In this document: in pieces, positions 60,534-64,000 of the stretch
Layout: each line of letters opens with the position of its first letter
How positions within the stretch are numbered: position 1 is the first letter of the stretch
DNA from: Allium sativum
Taxonomy: Eukaryota > Streptophyta > Magnoliopsida > Asparagales > Amaryllidaceae
DNA: 64,000 bases
Reading direction: 5' to 3'
NCBI GenBank assembly: GCA_030737875.1
Contig: CM060918.1
Coordinates: 880,876,403-880,940,402, forward strand
The notes under the pieces: generated by a model
Databases searched by the model: none
Seen by the model: the letters and a program-made list of their open reading frames with translations, nothing else
What the model was told of the DNA's origin: nothing
Made by a program: the position numbers and the translations under genes

Positions 60534-61114
60534 CATAGTCTCCATTGGAAAGCCTCCAGTTAGGCTTTCTCTCCCCCTGACATAGCCTGTGAGTTTTTTT
60601 CGCCTCTACCATTCCTGACCTTCTCCGGCAGCTTGCATTTCTTATTGCGATTTTGCAACATCGACTTCTCCCTTCTCTGTCCCTAACCCTCTTTGGCTCA
60701 GGTTTTCTTAGGCTATCATCAAAAGGTAGGCCATCTCCTCTTTCCTTGAGCAAGGATTTTGACTTTGGATTGAAACTTTTTTGACATGCTGATGGTTGTC
60801 TAGGTCTGCCTATTCTTGCATTGATTTTGTAGGTGCAGCTTAGGGATTCTGTTCTTGTTTGGTATTGTTGTTTGGTTTAGCTAGTTGTCATTTGAGTTTT
60901 GGGTGTGTGTATCGTGTTGTGAGTGTAACGTCTTGGGTGGTTATGTGGATGGTCTGAGTTGATTGTGTTGTGGGTTTGTTTTGGTCTTTCTAGTTATGCT
61001 TGGCAAGTTTCTGGTAGGTTCTAAGGTACTTCTGTCATTATTTCTTTATGGTTCTGGTTGTTGTTCTGCATTATTATTTGGGTAGGATGTAAGCTTTGTT
61101 ATACAGTGCTGCTT
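60534..61114. other. Flanking DNA right of the copia element
   Basis: CT-rich then GT-rich unique-looking sequence. Frames such as the minus-strand one at 60529-60753 have no recognisable motif. No element end is identified. Confidence 0.4.
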
Positions 61115-61123
61115 GTATTAATT

Positions 61124-61291
61124 CAAAAATGCTAAATGGACCGAAACAATTTATGTCAAATTGTGCGAATGTGAGATAAATAGGTCGGACCCCCCATGAA
61201 TTGCGCCTAAAAAATAAGGGGTGGAACCCATCTTTTTCTCTCTATTTCGCAAGATTTTGACAAAAAAGCTTCGGTCTACGTAGCATTGTTC
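61124..61291. mobile_element. Mutator-like MITE, 168 bp
   Basis: Perfect 9-bp target duplications GTATTAATT lie at 61115-61123 and 61292-61300. The ends are inverted: AATGCTAAATGGACCGAAAC on the left faces GCTTCGGTCTACGTAGCATT on the right, and similarity continues about 45 bases inward (GTCAAA...TTGTGCGAA against TTCGCAAGATTTTGAC). It is non-coding. A 9-bp duplication is typical of the Mutator superfamily. Confidence 0.85.
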
Positions 61292-61300
61292 GTATTAATT

Positions 61301-61865
61301 AGGATGTGCTACCACTTGTGTAATAGAAGTTTCTGGTGATAGCTTTGGCTACTATGTTTTACTTTGTAAACTTGTAATATTGACTCCCTACGTGGTGTAT
61401 AGATATTCACCTTATGTGGCGGTGTTTGTGATTATTTAATTGTTTACGTTGGTTTTGTCTAACTCCAATATTGTAATCTAGTTTAGTTTGGTTAGACATC
61501 CAGCCTAATTCTTGAATCTTATATGTATTTACTACTTATTGCAATAAAAAAGTGGACGGTATACTATACTATAAGAACCGGTTAGTCTTGCTAAAAAAAT
61601 ATATTAAACAAACATGTATAATTATATAAAGAATAAACAGTGAAATCCAGAATCGAAATTTAAAATGGAAATCACTAAATTTTCCGAACTGGTTCGAAAT
61701 TCTAAGATTACAAACGACTAAAAACAACGATCAAAGTCGAAAACGTGAACCATGATTTAAAGCTGGTTTTTTTGGTATCAATTTATGTGTGTTCTTGTTA
61801 ATAACTATATAATTTTTTATATGTTACTTACTTTTGTTGAATATGTAATCTTTTCAAAATGTGTT

Positions 61866-61898
<33 letters not shown>

Positions 61899-62192
61899 AC
61901 ACAACATCTTATTCACGAAGTGTGATCTTACAAATTTTGAACTATATTTAAATTTACCATTCACTCTTGAATTTAATTCAGTGAAGAATATTTTGGTAGC
62001 AGTATGTCACTTGAAATTCAGTTTTTTGTTTCGTTTTGATCAACTATAATTTTAAAATTTTCATTTCTCATTCAGAAATAAAAAAAAACGTTATTTTTTG
62101 AGTTATAATTTTTTGCATATTTTTTTCAAGTAAAACATAAATAAATGTTGCAAATCTATACTATTTATACTATAATTAAGAAGAAAAATTTC
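61301..62192. other. AT-rich DNA with a TA microsatellite
   Basis: No gene or element end is recognised. A TA run lies at about 61874-61898. Confidence 0.5.
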
Positions 62193-62406
62193 TTAGGCGC
62201 ATAACTTTTGAAACTCAACAGCTGCAATTTTTTCCTTCTTTGTTATCACGGCTCTCCCTTCCTCCCAGTTCGTATAACCAATTTGTGCCTTTTTCTCTAT
62301 ATTGTCATCGACCAATCGTTCTGCCTTCGTCGCCTGTCCACTTGGCTTTGAATCATCGTCGAGTTGATTATTGACCACCTTCGCATCTTTGTCCTTTTGA
62401 TTTTTG
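62193..62406 (-). pseudogene. Unrecognised hydrophilic reading frame next to LTR D
   Basis: About 70 codons open on the minus strand, rich in K, E and D (ATKAERLVDDNIEKKAQIGY, ending FQKLCA and stop). Upstream the frame runs into LTR D, so its true start is lost or it is chance. Composition looks more coding-like than its AT-rich surroundings. I recognise no family; it could be a remnant of the gene or element that D inserted into. Confidence 0.25.
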
Positions 62407-64000
62407 TGAAAACCCCTAACTTCCCCGGTGAGGAAAGCGCGGATAGTTCGAGAACAACACACAGAAAAACGCAGACGGAAGAACATTTCATTGTATATTA
62501 CAACAATGCCATCATATTACAGGAATATACAGAGTATGAATCAATATTACACAGAAATATCAGAGATTTAAATTACATTTAAATACATCGCAGCGGAAAA
62601 TAATACAATACACAACTAGAAGAGATATACGAATACAAAGCTTTCCGGATATTATTCCAGCTGTAAACCAGGATCCTGTGAATAAAAATCTGCAAAACCA
62701 AAACTACTAGCGGCCCGTATCAAAATAAGGGCTCCTAGAGTTTAGGTTAAAACAATAAACTCCAGGTCAGTCACGTGACTGGTGTGAGAACTAAAACAGT
62801 TAATCTTTATTTTAAAGTTAGGTAAATCAAGGGACCACGCCGTATAACACGTAACGGGTTTCCTCCCAAGAATACCAGTGCATCAAACAAACAGCGCAAT
62901 GCTAAATAAAGAACAATGAAGCTATTATAAGACCCAGTTCCCATCACACAATGCAACGCAAGCCGGAGGATAGGGTTTTTACCTTATAAATGCCAAGAAT
63001 GCTTGATACGTTTAAAACAAATCATTTGATACTATTATAAGTGCATAGTGTATAAAACAACTTCAATCATAAGTATCAATCATAGGCGGCATAAGCGCCC
63101 CATCCCACTATGTCGCCATACTAGGCTCTACAAATAAAACCGCAAATGTCACGTATTTGGAAATTGGATTTCCATCTATGAACCGAGGCAAAAGATAGTC
63201 CTCAACCGATTCGAGACGCTCTAGTCCGCCCCTCAGGACCCAGACTCAGGTGGGCCCTTGGATCGTCAGGGCCGGTCCACCGATGTGGATTAAAATGTCT
63301 GAACATGCGTTTCCCCGCCCTATAGGGCGTAGGTGAGCCAACTAAATGACTCCATCGGACCCGGATCGTCTGATCAAACCGAGGCGCTTCGCAACAGCAA
63401 CAACCACATAATTCAAACTCGTCAGGGCGTGTAAAACCACTGACTCCACTTCTAACTAGAAAGAAACGCATGCCCTCCCTGAGGTCCTTCTCCCGTTTTT
63501 GGTTCATACCGGGATGTGAGGCTCGCGAATCAATGTTACACAAAGCTATGCCACAAAGGCCGTGCTTTGATCATCCCTCACAAGACTTTGCTTTTCAACA
63601 GAAGCCTTGATCATTCGCCACTTAGGCATGCCACACAGGCAATTCACTCTATGCGTTTGATATCCATCAGTATATAACCCCTGAGCTCGTACGTCTCAGA
63701 GAAAGGCGTTAAGCAAGATAATAAATTCTCCGCCGCCAAACAGATATATATTTAATAGAAATCATTCACACAGACTAAAATCCAATGTCAGACACACAGT
63801 CCATTTACAAGTCCGTTCTGGGTCTGAACGAAACAGGAGGCACCTAATACCCCGCATATCCATCGATCTCCAAGTACGTCTGGACGATCACCAACTGTTT
63901 CCATCTTCTTGGGTGTATAGCCCAATCAAGATCATCAGTAATCACCCAAACGACGTGAAGACTTCCGGTCTTCGACCACCGTCTTCATCTTTGACTTATC
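62407..64000 (-). mobile_element. LTR D, chromovirus-like, runs off the right edge
   Basis: Starts TGAAAACCCC...CCCCGGTGAGG, parallel to the terminus at 988. From 62751 it is very similar to LTR C (25996 onward) and more distantly to the chromovirus LTR. No primer site lies to its left, so it is a solo LTR or the 3' LTR of a minus-strand element whose body lies beyond the window. No coding sequence. Confidence 0.8.

Noticed and set aside
60529..60753. Minus-strand frame with basic residues beside the copia element
   Set aside because: It begins in flanking DNA, has no motif, and stops where composition changes.
1..64000. tRNA, rRNA, telomeric repeats or organelle-derived insertions
   Set aside because: No cloverleaf with a T-loop, no rRNA core, no TTTAGGG run and no recognisable plastid or mitochondrial gene was seen.

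Overview
This is plant nuclear DNA, almost certainly from an angiosperm with a large repeat-rich genome. I find no host gene, tRNA or rRNA. The window is a pile of nested transposable elements. It holds a Ty3/gypsy chromovirus, other long-LTR elements without a pol gene, a Ty1/copia element, an En/Spm (CACTA) DNA transposon, a fragment of a LINE-type ORF1 gene and two small non-autonomous DNA elements. Methionine-tRNA type primer sites, a C-terminal chromodomain, a TNP2-class transposase and 3-bp or 5-bp target duplications support the plant assignment.

Left block (1-31624). The oldest layer is element B. Its 5' LTR ends at 20653, its internal region carries only a broken gag, and its 3' LTR runs 22804-25995. 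Element A sits inside B's 5' LTR. Only A's tail and 3' LTR (276-18263) are visible, and the B site has the expected CATTC at 18264. Inside A's 3' LTR sits a young chromovirus on the minus strand (988-14631), with a perfect 5-bp target duplication ACGAT on both sides. Its 3' LTR is about 6.7 kb, but its 5' LTR has lost about 4.5 kb between 9-bp direct repeats. B's 3' LTR is fused at 25995/25996 to a truncated LTR of a second chromovirus-like family (C). A third such LTR (D) enters at 62407 and runs off the right edge.

Middle block (31625-34732). AT-rich DNA surrounds a decayed minus-strand gene with a DUF4283-like region and a zinc knuckle, as in plant L1-type ORF1.

Right block (34733-62406). 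A small CACTA-like element (34733-34902 plus 54504-54647) was split by a non-coding long-LTR element (E, 34903-54503) that resembles a LARD. E's right LTR was later hit by a 7.46-kb CACTA transposon (45529-52985, target duplication TTT) carrying broken TNP2 and Transposase_24-type genes. Next come a broken copia element (55033-60533) with short LTRs and a 168-bp Mutator-like MITE with a perfect 9-bp target duplication (61124-61291).

The least expected signal is structural rather than coding. The A and B LTRs carry families of hairpins whose stems change on both sides so that pairing is kept while the loop sequence stays constant. The A LTR also holds a 15-unit array of GGTTAAG...CTTAACC hairpins, two units of which carry compensatory changes. 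A long imperfect fold-back lies upstream of the CACTA transposase gene.
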